A DNA stretch of 64,000 nt from Taenia hydatigena. Its lineage: Eukaryota > Platyhelminthes > Cestoda > Cyclophyllidea > Taeniidae. Each line of letters begins with the position of its first letter. Within the stretch, counting starts at the first letter, position 1. This document shows, piece after piece, positions 35,163 through 50,182 of this stretch. Position numbers and translations under genes: made by a program. The stretch spans positions 121,844-185,843 of the forward strand of contig JADWOT020001415.1 of the NCBI GenBank assembly GCA_036345935.2, in the 5' to 3' direction. The notes below the pieces were generated by a model. That model was not told the origin of the DNA and did not search any database. It saw only the letters and a list, made by a program, of their open reading frames with translations.

Positions 35163-37132
35163 ACGTATATGATATTTGAAAATGCAAACAAATGTGGCAG
35201 AACCTTCAAACTAAGTGAATACCATTACCCATGGTCCCGAAGAACAGCTATGTTTTTCTCGTATATGGACTCAATGTAGGCTCTTGTGAAGGCATGTGCA
35301 CAACATTATGGCATGACAAGTTTTGATGGCAAATGGTGTTGCCATTTATTTGTATGCCAGCTATAACTGAATGAAAGAACTAGCGATGGTGTTATAAGCT
35401 CTGCATGACCATGTGAAATAGCACCTCAAAGCCATGCCGCCCGCTCATCCCTCATTCTGCCGTATACCATGCGCAGCAAAGAATTGCTGTGGAGGAATGG
35501 CTTCGAGGAAGGTTGGTCAGCCTCCTGCGTGAGGCATTACAGGTTGAGCAGAGCCAAAGGAAACACTCATCAGTTAACTTTGACGACTAAAGAGATGACT
35601 GACCGCGACATCAATTATTTCTCCTAGTAGCTCAACTCTCTTTGCGGTTTTGCTGAGTCGAAAATGGGTTCGCGGACGAAAAATAGGCTGGCTGCTACGG
35701 GCATCCATAGATAGGCTTAAAAGCACTGACTTTAAGTCAGATTTGTGTAAGGGCTGACCGGATGGAAGAGGATTCGGTTAGAGTAAGATCTTGCTCCATT
35801 CCAAGTTGCCGCGTCGTTTTTATGTTAGGGCTGGCTACTAACATCAATTTTGGCTCCGTCTAGCTAGCAGAGAAGCAGAAAAGTTATCGTGAGCTTGAAT
35901 GCTGCACATATTTCTTTCTGCTATATCTCGGGTTGCGTCGCTTCTTTTATCCATAGCTTTCGACAGAACATGGGGTCGTGATCGATAACCTTGTGTTTAA
36001 CACCGTCACTCACTCACTTTTCCGTGGCGTTTGCGCGTCCTTTGCTTCCACTTTAGCCAAACTCCACGAGAAGTCAGGCGACACCGCACTTGTTAAATGG
36101 GTGCTTAGTTAAACTCAGTTTTTAAATTCACCTCCAGAACTCCGATTATCGTTTTTCGATACTTCCTCAAGCTCCTCACCTTTTTAAATTAAGGTGAGCA
36201 TAGACAAGAACAAGGGAATTACAAGAAGGCTTGATTCAAAAGAGAGTGGGTTAAAGAATCACCGGGTAGTTAAGAATACGATTTGCGTCAGAAGAACATC
36301 ACGCGGACATCGAATCAAGGGTCTCGCCAAGCAGGAGCACTCGGGGGAAATGATACTTGATGCTGGACCATGCACTAAAAGTGGGCGCAAGTATCAGCAG
36401 TTAGAAATAAACAGAATTTAGAAATGAGAAGAATGAATCGACAGTACAGCACATGCACATGTAGCCACTTGCATGCATGAAAAATGATTGAACGAAACTA
36501 ATGTGTAGGCAAATTGAATCTGTATTCAGTGCAGATGCACACCAGCTCAGCAACAAAAGTCAAGCCTCAGTCATCGTACTACAAGGCCCCATATACACGA
36601 TTAAGCTTCAGTTCACGTGTAGACAATTCGGGATATTATAGAGATAATTTGCTGTTTTAGATAGACGAGGAATGAGTACCAATTGCTACTGGGATTTTCG
36701 CAATGACTCCCAAAATCGTAACCAATTCTTCAATCGCTACAACAACGGAACTATTCTCGAATCCTACAACGACTACTTCAAGTGCTTCCACTTCAATGCC
36801 TGTAATCGCAAGGACTCTCAAATTTGCCTTCAAGAAATTACTGCTCCAATCCCAACCACCTCAATTGCTCTAGTGCTTGAGCAAGCCTTCTCGTAGGCCT
36901 GTACACATTACTAATGCTATACGCCCTCTTACCACGGCAGATATGAGCTTGCGTAAAATAAATTCGTTGAGCGCTCTATTGCAAGCTATCTTAATTGTAG
37001 GAATCTTCTAGCCGGCGACCATCATTCTTCGCCAATAAAGAGACCGTACTCGGCTAGTGGCTCTTAAAAACAAGGACACATAGACATTTTAAACTACTCT
37101 TATAGATACCCTATTGGGCACATTCCTGTGAG

Positions 37133-39067
37133 TTATACTCCACCACGCTTTCTGAGATACAAATGCGTTAAGTGAATGGTATGCCGACACTTACCGTGGT
37201 AAAGGAGGTAAGGTTATCTTTGAATCTACCGAGACATCCCGTCTAGCGTTCCAGACATTGGCGATTTTGTAGGCAACACGATGGAAACCAAATCCCACTT
37301 AGTTACGGCACCTGATTGCCTTTTCCACGTTAATCGCAATAACACTCACCCAAATCCCAATTTCATTTGGTCACTTGTGGGGGCACGTGAGTGGGCTGGT
37401 CGAGTCACCCGGATGTAGTCCGGCTCGATCTTTGCCTCATACTCAGACTCAAACCCGACAGGCACCAAGGCCAAGTCGTTAACGGACATGAGGTTGGAAG
37501 GTACAAACCCGTTGACAGACGAGGCTATGCATCCTGGTTCTCGTATGCTTCCCTTGACTATCTAATTTAATGACTGATATGATATGGTTTTATGCTTGCA
37601 TATGCTTTAGCAGTATCTACGTCTTCATTTTCTTCCTTACTTGCACCTTTCTCCTTTCGTTTTACCATCTGTTTTAAGCAATCCTGCTTACAATTTTTGA
37701 TCCACCTCTTTACCCTCTGCCCTAATTTGTAGTCAAAATGGTGCCAAATAAAAATAAACTAACATCACATCCCATAAAATTATTACGAGGATTGTGCGTC
37801 CTGCATTAGGATCAAGGCGAGCTTGCCCATTTCACCAAATGTAGTGTTGCCCTACTTCGGCACTCATGCGATTGATGTGGTCAACATGACGGCTAATGGA
37901 AGTTGAAAATGGCACGATTTTTGTCAGCCTAATCAGGTTGCGCTTTTGTCGACTTGTGTTGTTGTGCTGTTGTATGTCTAACTATGTGAACGATGTTGCG
38001 TTCCTGAGCAAAATTTGTGATAGTATTAGCGACTATGGAGAAGTACTGTGGGACAATTCTGTCTCGCACGCGCAAGTGGAAATTCAGCCAATGCAGTCCG
38101 TAGACCTTCTTTGGGAATGCGAGTGGGTTGCATGGTGAGCCTGCAAGAATGCTGCTTTGCACTCAAGTCTGTTCTTCAATCGCATGCGAGCTGACACCTC
38201 ATGTTCTCAATCCACCTATTATCTTGGATGTGCATTACTCTGAGTGATGTGGCGATATGTGATGTTTTGCATAACAGAATCAGCCAGATTCTGCAGCTAG
38301 GAGAAAACGAACGCTTTCTGCAGTAATTGCGCTTTGCATGAGATAAGGAAGAATGTTGTAAGAAAGAATACACCGTGTATTTTCTTACGTCTCCTCTCAG
38401 CCTATAGCATAGCATATCCCTAGTAACGCAATCACCTAGCAAGGAGAACCATAGGGTATTGGGTTTAAGAGCGGAAAACAACGCTTAAAGGAATTTTAAT
38501 CGTGAATAGCCAAGTTGCATTTAACTTTCGCGAAAAGTAAACCCATATTTTTTTTGTGGGAGGAAAATCTTGCGTTGTTGTTGGGACTGACATATTGTTA
38601 CCTTTCGCATCGCCTCTGCGTTTGCATCCATTTGCGTTTCTAAAAAGTTGGTCTCAGGAAAGATCACCGAGGAAAGAATGAGGCCTCCCCGTTAGTTCTT
38701 AGCGCACTAAAGTTACTCGACTTGACAACCAAGCAATGTCGTAGTGGATAGGGAAGTGAACCACGTCGGCTGCAAAACACGTGCACTCACTTGTTGTCTC
38801 TTCCCGATCTCTAGCTGAGAAGATGAATGCATTCGCGTGTCCGCCCATTTTACGAGTCAGCACTAACGGCAGATAGTGTAATATGTACGCCTGTTGCCAA
38901 GTCGATACCTCGCCTCTTCGTCGATCGTCCCGCTTGACCGCTCGCTTCCTCTACTTCATCCTGTTCACACGAGTACTCGTCGGTTTCCGGTATAAGTGAC
39001 TTACGCATTTCGTGAAGACGTCGTTGCAGATAATACATCAATTCGGGCATTGAGAATGCGTCCGGTA
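37133..39067 (-). CDS. Unidentified multi-exon gene, right-arm copy (3' part)
   Basis: Mirror of the left copy: candidate exons 39067-39005, 37561-37375, 37297-37195 and 37151-37133 on minus. No sequence difference was noticed. The 3' ends of the two copies face each other about 5 kb apart across the spacer. Confidence 0.4.
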
Positions 39068-40242
39068 CTATAGTTAAAGCTGAGGGCTGACTTACACTGA
39101 CCTCCTGCCATTAACTCTAGCTCACACTGATTATTGACATGTGATTGAGAACTACTTAGATATTAGGCGTCTAAACCCTCAATTGGGTCGTCAGGCCCCA
39201 CTTAGCCCGTGGTTACCACTAGAGCAAGACACGACTTTCTGATCACAGTGTCCAACAATGCTGCACGACCTCCTACTCTCTGCTGTCTCAAAAAGGGACT
39301 TGTCGGCCCAAAATCCCTTTAAGAAATCGATACACTCATCCCTCTAAAACGACACTGCCATCAGTCACAGCCTATTCTAGTCCACTGCTAAGTCCTCTTC
39401 CGCCCATTTGCGCCAACGGCAATCGGGAAAGAAGGGCAGCCTCTACCAGGTTGGGTTCACACAACCTTGATGTCTACAAATAGGTCAAGGTACGGCAAAG
39501 CAACTTTTGTACGACCCCACGCCATGCACCACTTTTTCTGTGAGAGCTGCCTTGGCACCACTTTTAGCTGTGTAGATGATAGAGGTGCCGCTATTGTGTG
39601 GTAAAATACTAGTTGTCTGCCTCTCTAATTTAATTACCTGACAGGTGGAAGTGTTTATTCGAGCTGATAAATTCCACCTACAGCAAAGCAGCAAGTGCGC
39701 AGGCACTAGAACGAACAAAAAGCAGTTGATTGACCACTTCAGAAGAATGTGATGGCTAAAACCTTTTGATTAAAAGATTAAAGTACAGGCAGGCACTTAA
39801 GCAATTATGCGGATGATGTTCGAATGTACCCTTTCCTAATCGCTCAGTGCTCCGGTGAGATGCCTTTGGAGGATGACAACAAGGCCGGGTCAAATGACTG
39901 ACATTCTGAATGTCTGAGGGCTGGTTGGATGACTAAATGAGTCAACGAACGGATGGATAAATGAGTAAAAATAAATAATCACAATGTAAGAACTGAAGGC
40001 TACACACCAGTCACAATCCCCTTACTATTTTGCCCCCCCTGGCAAGGACATCGAGCCATTTTTTGTGAAAGGAATTAATTCTTTCCCAATTTAACTGTGG
40101 TGATTTGGAGAACATATGCAAGCAAAGAAAATGATTCTTACAGCCGCCGAAGCCGTTAAACACGGTCCCATAGCTCTCAGAACACAGACACTTTCCTCGA
40201 TTGAACTTAGGCGAGAGCCCCCACTCCTCAAATGACTGTGTA

Positions 40243-40275
40243 CCCCCACCCGTCTCCCACCTCCCTCCCTCTCCC
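40243..40275 (-). other. G-quadruplex-type tract, right arm (C-rich on plus)
   Basis: Mirror of 28958-28990, with the G-rich strand on minus. Confidence 0.7.
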
Positions 40276-43200
40276 TCCACATTCGAAATATCCTAACAAG
40301 TAGTCTGCTACTAGCATAAAAGTAGTTGTGCGCCGGAATCAGTAGTCGGCCTCGGAAGGGACCTTATTTTTCTCATTATGGGGAAAATTAATCCTTTATC
40401 TAAGGTGCCAGAGCTAGCGAAATCTATGCAAGAGAATCAATTTTAAAATACATGAGCTTAAAACGGTAATAGCAAGTATGCGGACTCTATAAGGAAAAAG
40501 GCAATCTTCCTATCTATAAATTAGGTTTGACCAATGGATGTCTGATAAGTTTGGTTACTAAGGCAGTGATCAATCTACTAAGCTCGGACCAGTTAACTAG
40601 TAGCGCACCAGATCAAGCTTCTTAGCACATCAACAAATGTAAGCAGGCGAGGACTTACTTAGACTGAATGCTCCTTAATTATTCAAATCAAGCCCGAGCT
40701 CGCGAGGGTGGAATAGACAAACGCTGTTTCAATGACAGCAAAAACGCAACTTAAATAAGCACGACTGACCAATGTGTGAGAGCGACTCCAACTGCCAATT
40801 AAAAACGCATTTAAGCGCAATCGCTACGCTCTCAACCAATAGTTTGCCCACCTCTTGTTCACGATTTGATTGGTCTAGAGAGAGTATCATGACTTCCGCG
40901 TCCGATCCGACTTCTAGAATGATGTTTCTTGAAGGAAAAAAAAATAAGTTGAGGTAGAATTCACTGTGTCTTATACATAGAGGAAGGTGGCTAGCATTGC
41001 TAGGTCAGCAAGCGTGCGCATGTGCGAAAATTGAATTGCTTGCATTCCGAAAGTTCGGCTGGATGTCCTTTTTCTGGCAATCCTAAGACCGGAATGATGA
41101 CCACAGTTGTATTAGGATTCTACCGCTTCTATCAGGAGCTGAAATAACCTCTACCAAGTTCTACTTCGCTCTTGCATGCGTCACAGGCGTCTTACGTAAT
41201 CCAAAGCAGAAATAGCAGGACAAAAAAAGCTTATCCTGTCATTATAAAAGTCGTTTGCCTTCTAAAAAAGCTGCTGAGGTCCCTAAATCAATGCCAGATG
41301 CATTTACTCATCAGATGTTCAATTTTGGGCCTTTCTATGTTGAAGAGTGCTTAATTGCAGTGACCACAGCCTCCTCAAATGAGCGTTTGACCAAGCGAAT
41401 GATTGTAGTTCCCAGCTTATCAATAATTGGGTCAGCTAGTCACGTCATATTGTTTGCATATAGAAAGAGGACCGAGGGTTGAGAGCGCGACGGCCGTCGT
41501 TGCGGTAGGCAGAGGGTGATGAGGGTGAGGAAAAAGAGGGTTTCAGTTATGAGGTCACCTTGGGCCGGATGTTCGCACACGGTAACACACCTGGGTTGGG
41601 TCTGACACTAGGGTGAAGGGATGTTCTTCTCACACTTTATTTCTTATATTCCAATCTTTGTTGATGTGGTCAAAACCAGCAGCTTCCAAAGGTGTACCAT
41701 TTGAATGCCTTGGTGGTTACGCAAATTCAAGAATATTAGTTTAGGCCTGAATCAAGAAGTGACTTTGTCTCTTTTATAGAGTTAATTCCGATCAAGAGAC
41801 CAAAGTTGCAATTGGTAATCTTAAGCACGGCAGGCCTACACGACGTGATGACTGTTCTGACATGTGTTTGAAGACTCTTCGCTGCATAACGTACGACATG
41901 ACGTCATTACCGATTTCGGGTGAGATAGAATGCAATTTGCGCTGGGAGTAGAAGGAAGTAGAAGTTAAAATTTAACTAATTGTTCTGGTTATTCAGACAA
42001 CTGGCCGACGAGAAATAAAGTATGGCTTAAAAAGGAGATACAGGGGGAAAACAAGTCATCATTGATAGAAACGAAGAAATACATGACATTGACATTGCAT
42101 CCCAGGGCTGTGATTGAAATCATTCAGTTTCTTAATCTCGGTTTCGAAAAGACGTGACGTTTTGCTGCATCCAGAGACCTTAAAATCTATAATGCATTGT
42201 GGAGAAAAGTGTGATTCAAAGGGGATGGTGTTTGACTGAACACAAACCTTGTGGCTTCTGCGATTACCTTCGCCACCAAAATTGATAATCGGAATGGCGC
42301 TAGTCACCACACTCCCTCCGTTTGTTTGAGACGGCTTTAAAACCGCGATGTAATTACTTAAATCACCTTGGTTGTATTGGCAGCCACTTTACGATATCCG
42401 ATCTCGTGTCTTCCGGCCTGGAAGCAGCATTTGGAATCGGTTAATGCCAGTCTTTGAACTTTGTATTGCCTAAGCTTCCCCTAATGCATCCAAGGTTCCC
42501 TTTCATTGCGTCCACCCTAAAATATTTTTAGATTTTTCTACTGAACTTGGAGTTCTACACTATTTGAATCTAGTAATATTTATGGCTAGTCGGCCAGACA
42601 AAAACTGCTAAGAGCGCTGCTTGAAGATGGAAGAACAGTGTTATTAGCAGACCATTTCGTTATTTCCCATCAGGCCTAATGGCATCAATGACAGACTCAA
42701 GAGTTAGGAGAGTGGATTTGGACTCAACGGAAACGCGAGCCAGCATGCTTTGTGGCTGCTTTTCAAAGCCGACCAAATTATAAGGTCTACGGACTGCTTG
42801 CCTCTATGCTGTTTGTGAATGCATTTGAAAACCTCGTTTCAAGAGCATGCGGTGGGTAAGAAACCAATCAGGGGTCATGGCAAAGCAGCGTTTTGTCACT
42901 TCCTTAGCCTAAGTTTACTCGCTATGGGTGCTCAAAAATGGCGCAAGATGGAAAGCATTCGGCGGAGGCATATGACATGAAAAATATCGTGTTCCTCTAC
43001 CACTTTAGATGATTTTAAGTAGTTTTAAGGTGGAGCCGAAATAAAGGGCTATTAGGAAATGGGACGCGCAGGCAAGCCTTGGATCTAAACAAGTAATACC
43101 TGGTAGGAGAAGGATGTTGGACGAGTTTAGCCAAGACCACTGATCAAGCAGACCAAGGCATAACAAATTCAGCCTACGCAAACCAACGAGCAAGAGAAAA

Positions 43201-44030
43201 ATCCTCTTAATTAATGATGTAGTTATTTTAAAAAAGATGTTTGACTAGTTCTAGACCATATCATAGGACTTACGAGACCCAAAACAAGACATTGTTTTAC
43301 CTTCCTGAGGCTAACCAATGACTAGACACAAAACTATGGGCAAAATGTCCAAAAGAGAGGTTTATTTCTACAACGCCGTAGTCCGGCACAATCCAGCTCT
43401 TCATATCAGCCTCTGTCGCGTGACGTGGTATTAACCTTAACAGCTTCCGGTGAGGACTTTCTTCTAGCTGCCTCGCATAGTTCTTCATCAGGTCATTCCC
43501 TCAAAGCTCCTCACTGAAGAAACAAAAGATGAAAGAAAACTAGTTGGCTGTAGTCTTGATTATACTCTCAAAGCGCTCATCGCATACTATTGTGGTGGTA
43601 GCCCTCTGCAGTGTCTCTGTGTTTTTCGGCTGACTAATGCAATAGGTCACCGAAATTTAATCAAGCCTGGGAGGAAGAGAGTGTTAATCTGCATGGAACC
43701 AAAATCAACTCACATATTTTCTAAGACCATTCAAAGCAAAGTTCTAGTTGATTTTCGGGCAAGTTAAGCTAAACCGCGGTTGCTCCTGAGTACTTTGGTC
43801 CTCCACTGGGAAGACATTACTTTAAATGTCCACTTTCTTTGGAAAGCTGATCATAGCAGAGTCGAAAGTGATTTGCTTAGGTAATCTCATTGAGAGAAAA
43901 TGGTAGACACTCTTACCTTCTCCTGTTTGCTCACAAATGCAAAAGTAAGAATGGTAAAGAAAATGGCAATGATCACCTTAAAAATCCCTGTTAGTATTGG
44001 TATACGCCACCCAAAGTTGTTGCAGCTTTA

Positions 44031-44392
44031 AAAGAGGTGTAAAGCACTGTGCTTCTCTTTTTCCTTTTCCTTGAAGGTGTCTCCAACAGCGTCTGAAAGT
44101 ACCTGTCAGCAGTCAAACTTACGCTTTTTCGACAAGGAAGAGTCATGCAGGAATGGGGACACCGCGTTTTAGTTGAAGCGATGACGAAGTATATGTTCGC
44201 TGACGTACTTCTACCTATTTCATTAGGATCTGCAGCCTAAACCAAATTAGCGTCCACCACTGTTTCAAAGGCTTCAGGCCGAAGAAAACCATCAACCATA
44301 ATAGACTTTATTCTTCCGACTATGGAATCAGGATCGATCTCCTCAAAATGCCGCAGGAAGTTGTGATTGCATTTGGAAGAGCGTATCACAAT
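44031..44392 (-). other. Two candidate exons, right arm (mirror)
   Basis: Mirror of 24841-25202 on the minus strand, with the same caveats. Confidence 0.3.
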
Positions 44393-47357
44393 CTAGTCAA
44401 ACGCCTTCATCCATTCCCTACCCCAGTGTGTCGAAAGACAATCCCTACTTCTTTTGCCGGGAATACATGTCACAGGGGTATCATACTGTTTGTACTCTTG
44501 CATATCCTAGGAATTAGTTAAGAAGTGATGCGGGCAATCGTGGATCGATCAATTTCTCTTTGAAGGCATCTATGATTAATCCTGGTATTTAATATAGTAC
44601 GTATGAAATGAATGTCAAACGGGTTTGTTTGGGGCTTACAGGGAATGCTGAGTTAATTAAATATATTTACAGCACCATAGGGCAAAATACAAAAAATTGT
44701 GCAATTAAAGCGCTGCTTAACCGAGGTAGAATCACCAAGTAATTTAGAGCACCTTTGCTGAGAAAATCAGTAGAGCTGATTGATTGATTAGGCCGTTTAA
44801 TTGGTGATGCATAGTGCCTTAAAAGAGAACCGGGAATACCAGACTTTGGCTGTGAAAGGTGGGATCACTTTGGGTTCAGCATTGGAAATTATAGCAAAGC
44901 AATTATAGAAAACATCAGCGTTAACAGTTGATGATGGAATCATGAAACTTTGGCATCATAACGTCAGAGCCTTAATGGAACGATAGAACTTTCAATTTGT
45001 TCGCTTTAAAATTATACGAGTATATATCATCGTACATTATTCGCACTTAAAGTAGTCCTTTTACAACATCCTGTGCAGACTTTTTTCTAGTGCGATCAAT
45101 CAGGTGGCTGTATGGCAGAGTAGAAATCGTCCGCCTTTACCTAGTTATGCAGTTCAAGAGCAACCGGCATACCGAGTTCTTTCTAACATATTTGATTCCT
45201 TGTTGTAGTGCTAAACACAGAGCAACCTGACATCTATTGCTATTAACTGGGATACTCTGAGCTCTCACATAAGCCACCGTAATTTGTTCAGTAGTATCTG
45301 GCTTTCGTTCACCCAGAACTAGTAGACAGACTTGAAAAGCAATCATTATTACTTTTTAATGAAAAGGGTTGTGCTTAAAAGTCTCCTATCAGTTTGCATT
45401 TGCATTAAAATGCTTAACAATTGTATCTTCGCGGATCCTTCTACGGGACCGTTGGAGATCAGTAGGTTTCAAAATCGGAATCAGTTTTCAACCTATTACT
45501 ATTCCCCAGTGGGCTAAGTTTTTTTTTTAAACTAAGCAGTCAGCAATTCCCCATATGCTGCACAATGGCCTGAGTACAACAAACGTTGCTAGTTTGGATT
45601 ATCGTTGCGTAAAGTCGGTGGTGCATGTGCATGGTAAAAGGGACGCACTGAACCTAACGCATTTATAACAACGATTTTTAAATCATTGCTCAAAGATAAG
45701 AACTGGGTCTGGACCATGCAGAGGCAAGAGTGGGAGCACAACTAATTGCTAGTTCGTAATTAAGCATCATGCATATTGGCCGATCTTCTGCAAAAATCGG
45801 ACGACGGAACTGACGGGTGCGGCTGCTGTCACGCTTTGCCAGGAATCGCGTCAATCGGTTTAATCCGTTACGAGCCTCATTTGAGGATTGGTGGAGAATG
45901 TGAGCTACTTGAGCAAAATTGTTTATCGTGTCAGTGTACTAGCAAATGAGCAACAAAGTGAGTAAATAGTCTATTTTGCTTGAGTTGACGAGTGAGTTGA
46001 TGTTAGGTGGGAGACTTAGCACAGACGGATGTGCTGCTTGAAATAACGACATGACTGAAGTGACGAAATAAGTGCTAAAATCTTAGGCAGAAGCGTTAAG
46101 GTAGAACTGCCCATCTGAAAAGATTGATGAGGGAGTAATATTGAAATAGGGAGAGAAAAGTCGGTTTTTTGTGATGAACAATGCAAAACTAAATACTGGT
46201 CGTGACAACGCACTCAAAACAAAGATACTGGCAGTGGTTTAAGATTGATCTTTCCTCTAAAGGCGCGTTATCCCAGCATTTTCAGCAGGATTGATAACTA
46301 AACTAGTTTTTGCTGTTTGAACTGGAAACGGGCTTCGACATGCACGATTTGACTTGATTTGGTAAATTATTGAAAATGTCTGTATACAAGTTCAACGCTC
46401 TCTAAATAGTTCACTTAAACTGAACGGAAAAGTAGTTTAGGTTAAGCATTACCTTACCTCTGAGAAGCGCAGGTGCTAACGACTTTGGTGCTAGTTGTCA
46501 GCCAACCATAGCACTTAGCACATGACATCGGAAAAGTTATGCTCCTCATTGTTCTATGCGACAACGGAGGAAGAGGGTGCACCGATAAGCCATAGCAACC
46601 GTGTGCATGAAGTAATTATAAGGGAAGGCAATGGCTTCTCAAGTAATGCTACTTGCCTGGCTATTCACGGCTTTAACACTGTTATCATAATGATTCCAGC
46701 AAGTAGCTGGTTGGTCGATTAGAAATTAAAGAATCGTTAGAGCCACCTCCTCTCAACTAACCATCTGTAAACCCGTTAGCAGTAAACAATGAAATTTTAT
46801 CTATTCAGCAACCATATCACTATTTTGTCAATGTCATCTCTGCCACTTTTGTATTTGCGGAAATTAAGATTGCAAGCATGGAAAAATTTATAAACAAAGC
46901 GCTGTCTGCTGACACTCTTGAAACTGGACTAAGGAAAACCCAGTTCATTTGTTATTAGTTTTATTAATGCGATTTCCATCAGATTTATGAAATTATTGAC
47001 GATTTAGCTCGGACGCAGTTGCTATATGAACTTTAAGCAGCCAGAATCCCGTATACTCGAAGCGTTTGCCCAATCCCAATATTGGGGAAAAACTACTTCA
47101 GACTCTTATCTCTGCACCATGACAGATGAACTGTTTTTCGGGCATTCTTAGTAACCCTACACCCTACTGTACGCAGAACACATATAGCCTCCGTGTATTG
47201 CCTCCTTTCATTTTCAAGGTAGCATAAGCAAAACAAATTTATTTCATCGTCCGAAACATTGTTTCTAGAGTCACTTTACATAGTTTTTCCATCGTATTCT
47301 ATTTATGCATGACAATACGGCAAGATGGGTAAGGCGGCGTCATCTTGCTTGTGATAG

Positions 47358-47485
47358 TACCCTACTTAAGAGCAATTAAAATGCGATGCAATTAGAATCC
47401 TATCTTCCTTTATTTAGGTAGTGCACACAAAAAGTGAAGATAGCATTCTAATTGCATGGCATTTACATTGCTCTTAAGTAGAGTA
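47358..47485. repeat. 128-bp hairpin (foldback, MITE-like) element, right arm
   Basis: Mirror copy of 21748-21875. It must have inserted before the large inverted duplication arose. Confidence 0.65.
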
Positions 47486-49713
47486 ATAAAATTCGTGTAC
47501 ATAAAATTGAAATAGTCAAACGCTGTTGTTTTAAGCGTTTCCGCGCACTTTATGCGCTCATTTTAGACGGAATGCAGAAGAAAATCATAGTTAGTCTAAC
47601 GGAGCTAAAATAATACATTTATTGCACTAATTCTAGTAAACTAATATCCATCGGAAGAATGTACAGGGTGCAAGTGTCTGAGACGCCCGATAGTGATTGT
47701 TGACAGGCGTTTATGATGCACATCTTGATTGAGACCTATACTCATAGCATTTAAAGGGCCATTATTAAGTGCACTTAGTAAATTAGTGATTAAGCACGGA
47801 GGGTACTTACAGAAAAGCCATCCTGATGCGTCGGATCCAAGACTAGCCACTCCTTAGAAAGGACCCAACAACTAAAGCTTCGCCTAACGTTGATCGACTT
47901 GCTCAGTGACAACTTGCGGTTTCTTTGTCTGATAAAGCTGTCTACTGCAATGTAGATTTGGCACAGTATCTCGGTGGCAGCAGGTCAGCAAGCAGTCGTT
48001 ATTATTTCTTACAATTAAGGCATTTGACTCTGGCGTGATCACCACTTTTATCTTCGAGCTTTAAAAAGCGGCCCTATCTGTGACTTAATCTGATAAACCT
48101 TGCTTTGTATTCGGTATTAACTTTTGTAGGGGGCGATTAAAGCACGATTACCAGAAGATGATTCAACTGTCAAAAATCACGTGCATGCAGATACCAAAGC
48201 ATATGCCTTTCGCAATAATGGGTGTTAGTTTCTTATTTATACAAATTCCATTTTATAACACGGAGGAAGAGAAAGAAAGAAAACATCAAGGCGCACTAGA
48301 AATTGTGAAAATGAATATTAGCTACTTATCGAGCGATTAGTAGCGTTTTTAGTGCAAAAATTAGCCCAAGATGCAGAAATTGAATAATTTAAAAACAACA
48401 TGAATCTCTCACGAATTCTAGTTAAGATTTGTTGCATGAACTACCTAATCTTGACTCTGTACCAATAAACTAGGCTTCCCTTACAAGCATTTGAGTGATG
48501 GCAAAATTCTCACACCTTTTTCATTCGGCTAAATGCGCAAGGCGGACGGATGTAAAGTTCTCCTTATCTGTTTTAGCGGCACCTTTAACTCCATAATTTC
48601 GGCTAAGCCTTTCTAACTTTTCGTTTTTTCCTCAATCGGCACACTTTTCAGAACCCATTATTCTTCGCTAACTGCTATTTTGTTCACGCAACGACAATGA
48701 CCAATGTCTCTATTCTATCATGACCTCTAGGGCGTCTTTATTCCTCTCTACATTCCCAGCAATCATCATCACCATGAGACGCTGCAAGTACTCGGTTGAC
48801 TAGTGAAAGGACTAGGTTGCATACAAATGACACCGCCTATTCTTCGTTCATGCTATTATTATTAGATATAGCTCCAAATTAGAAATCTGGAGACAAATTT
48901 ATCGTTCCATTTTCGCAGTGAGGAACTATGAATTCGATTGTTTGGCTTTACTGAACAATAGTAAATTTCTTGTGCCATATTGTGCTAACCAATGTCCAAA
49001 TAGAAAGTGTCATGACTTTTTCCAAAGTTCCATCTTCCCAACGTTGCATGCATTCCAAACCTTGCGCAATTTTATATTTAACCCGATTTCCTGACATTTT
49101 AATTAAAATCCACCCCTGCGTGCAGCAATGTTTAGGATGAAAAGCTGGAAGTAGCAAATAAAAGCTTTCTTCTTATGGTGAGTCCATGCCTACTCGCACA
49201 GCACATAGCTAAGTGTGCATCCGTGGATGCTATGTAAAGGCAGCTCGTCGCCACACTCTAAAAGGTAACAAAAAACTTAATGAAATACCCAGTAGCTTAT
49301 AGAACATACGCCTAATAATTAATCATGTTGCACTACTGTGGTAGGATCTTAACTATCAAGGCTACCAGTGGGATGTGACGCAGCGCAATGAAATACAATG
49401 CTTGCCGTTTCATATCCATTTAGCAGCACCTGATTATTGTCAAAATACAGACCATACCGCATAAAAGCTTTCACGATTTGCACTCATGACCTCTGCGCAC
49501 TGAATGCTTTCGCCTTACTCGAGTATCGTTCAAGAGCAATGAGTTAAGAAGTTAATATATAATCATCAGTAAAAATCTACAAATCTTGCTCACCGAATAA
49601 TGCATGCTCGTATTCCACGAAATACTCCAGACCAAATGGCTATAAAACGTATGATGCCAAGAAGTTTCAAGAATTCATTGCAAGCTAAGTCAAATGGACA
49701 AAAGAAGGCTTAC

Positions 49714-50182
49714 GGAAATGCTGTGAATGCATGTGACTTAACAGTGCTTCGAACGTTGGGTGTTCAGCAAAGCATTCCGTGCAACGAAAGCGTACCTCAG
49801 AGTTTGCATTCCTTTGGGCTAAGGTATCGTATAATGAAGAGTAAGTTTAAAAGGAGATTGTGCTTGAGGCCAAGACAACGGCTGAGGAGCAGCGCACACG
49901 TAGAATTTTATCAGATTTTAATTGACGCTAACTTACAAATATGTGCGTTGACGAAATGGGTGAGAAGTTCTCCGAAGTTTGGGAATGGAATGAAGCAAAT
50001 GGAACATGCATTGTGATCCCATTCTATTTGGAGGTTAAAGGGAAGTGTTTCAAAATATAAGAGGACACAAAGCAAGAATAATGGAGAGGTTTTGCCATTC
50101 TTCTTACCTCTTTGATGTAGTAAGAGCATCCCGTAGGTTCTGCAACATGTTAGACAAATTGAGCAATATGGATCTAAGAACG
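49714..50182 (-). CDS. C2H2 zinc-finger protein exons, right-arm copy (partial gene)
   Basis: Exact mirror of the left-arm exons: 50182-50108, 50023-49937 and 49818-49714 on the minus strand. No difference from the left copy was seen, so both copies should encode the same fingers. The two copies are transcribed toward each other and toward the spacer. Confidence 0.63.
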
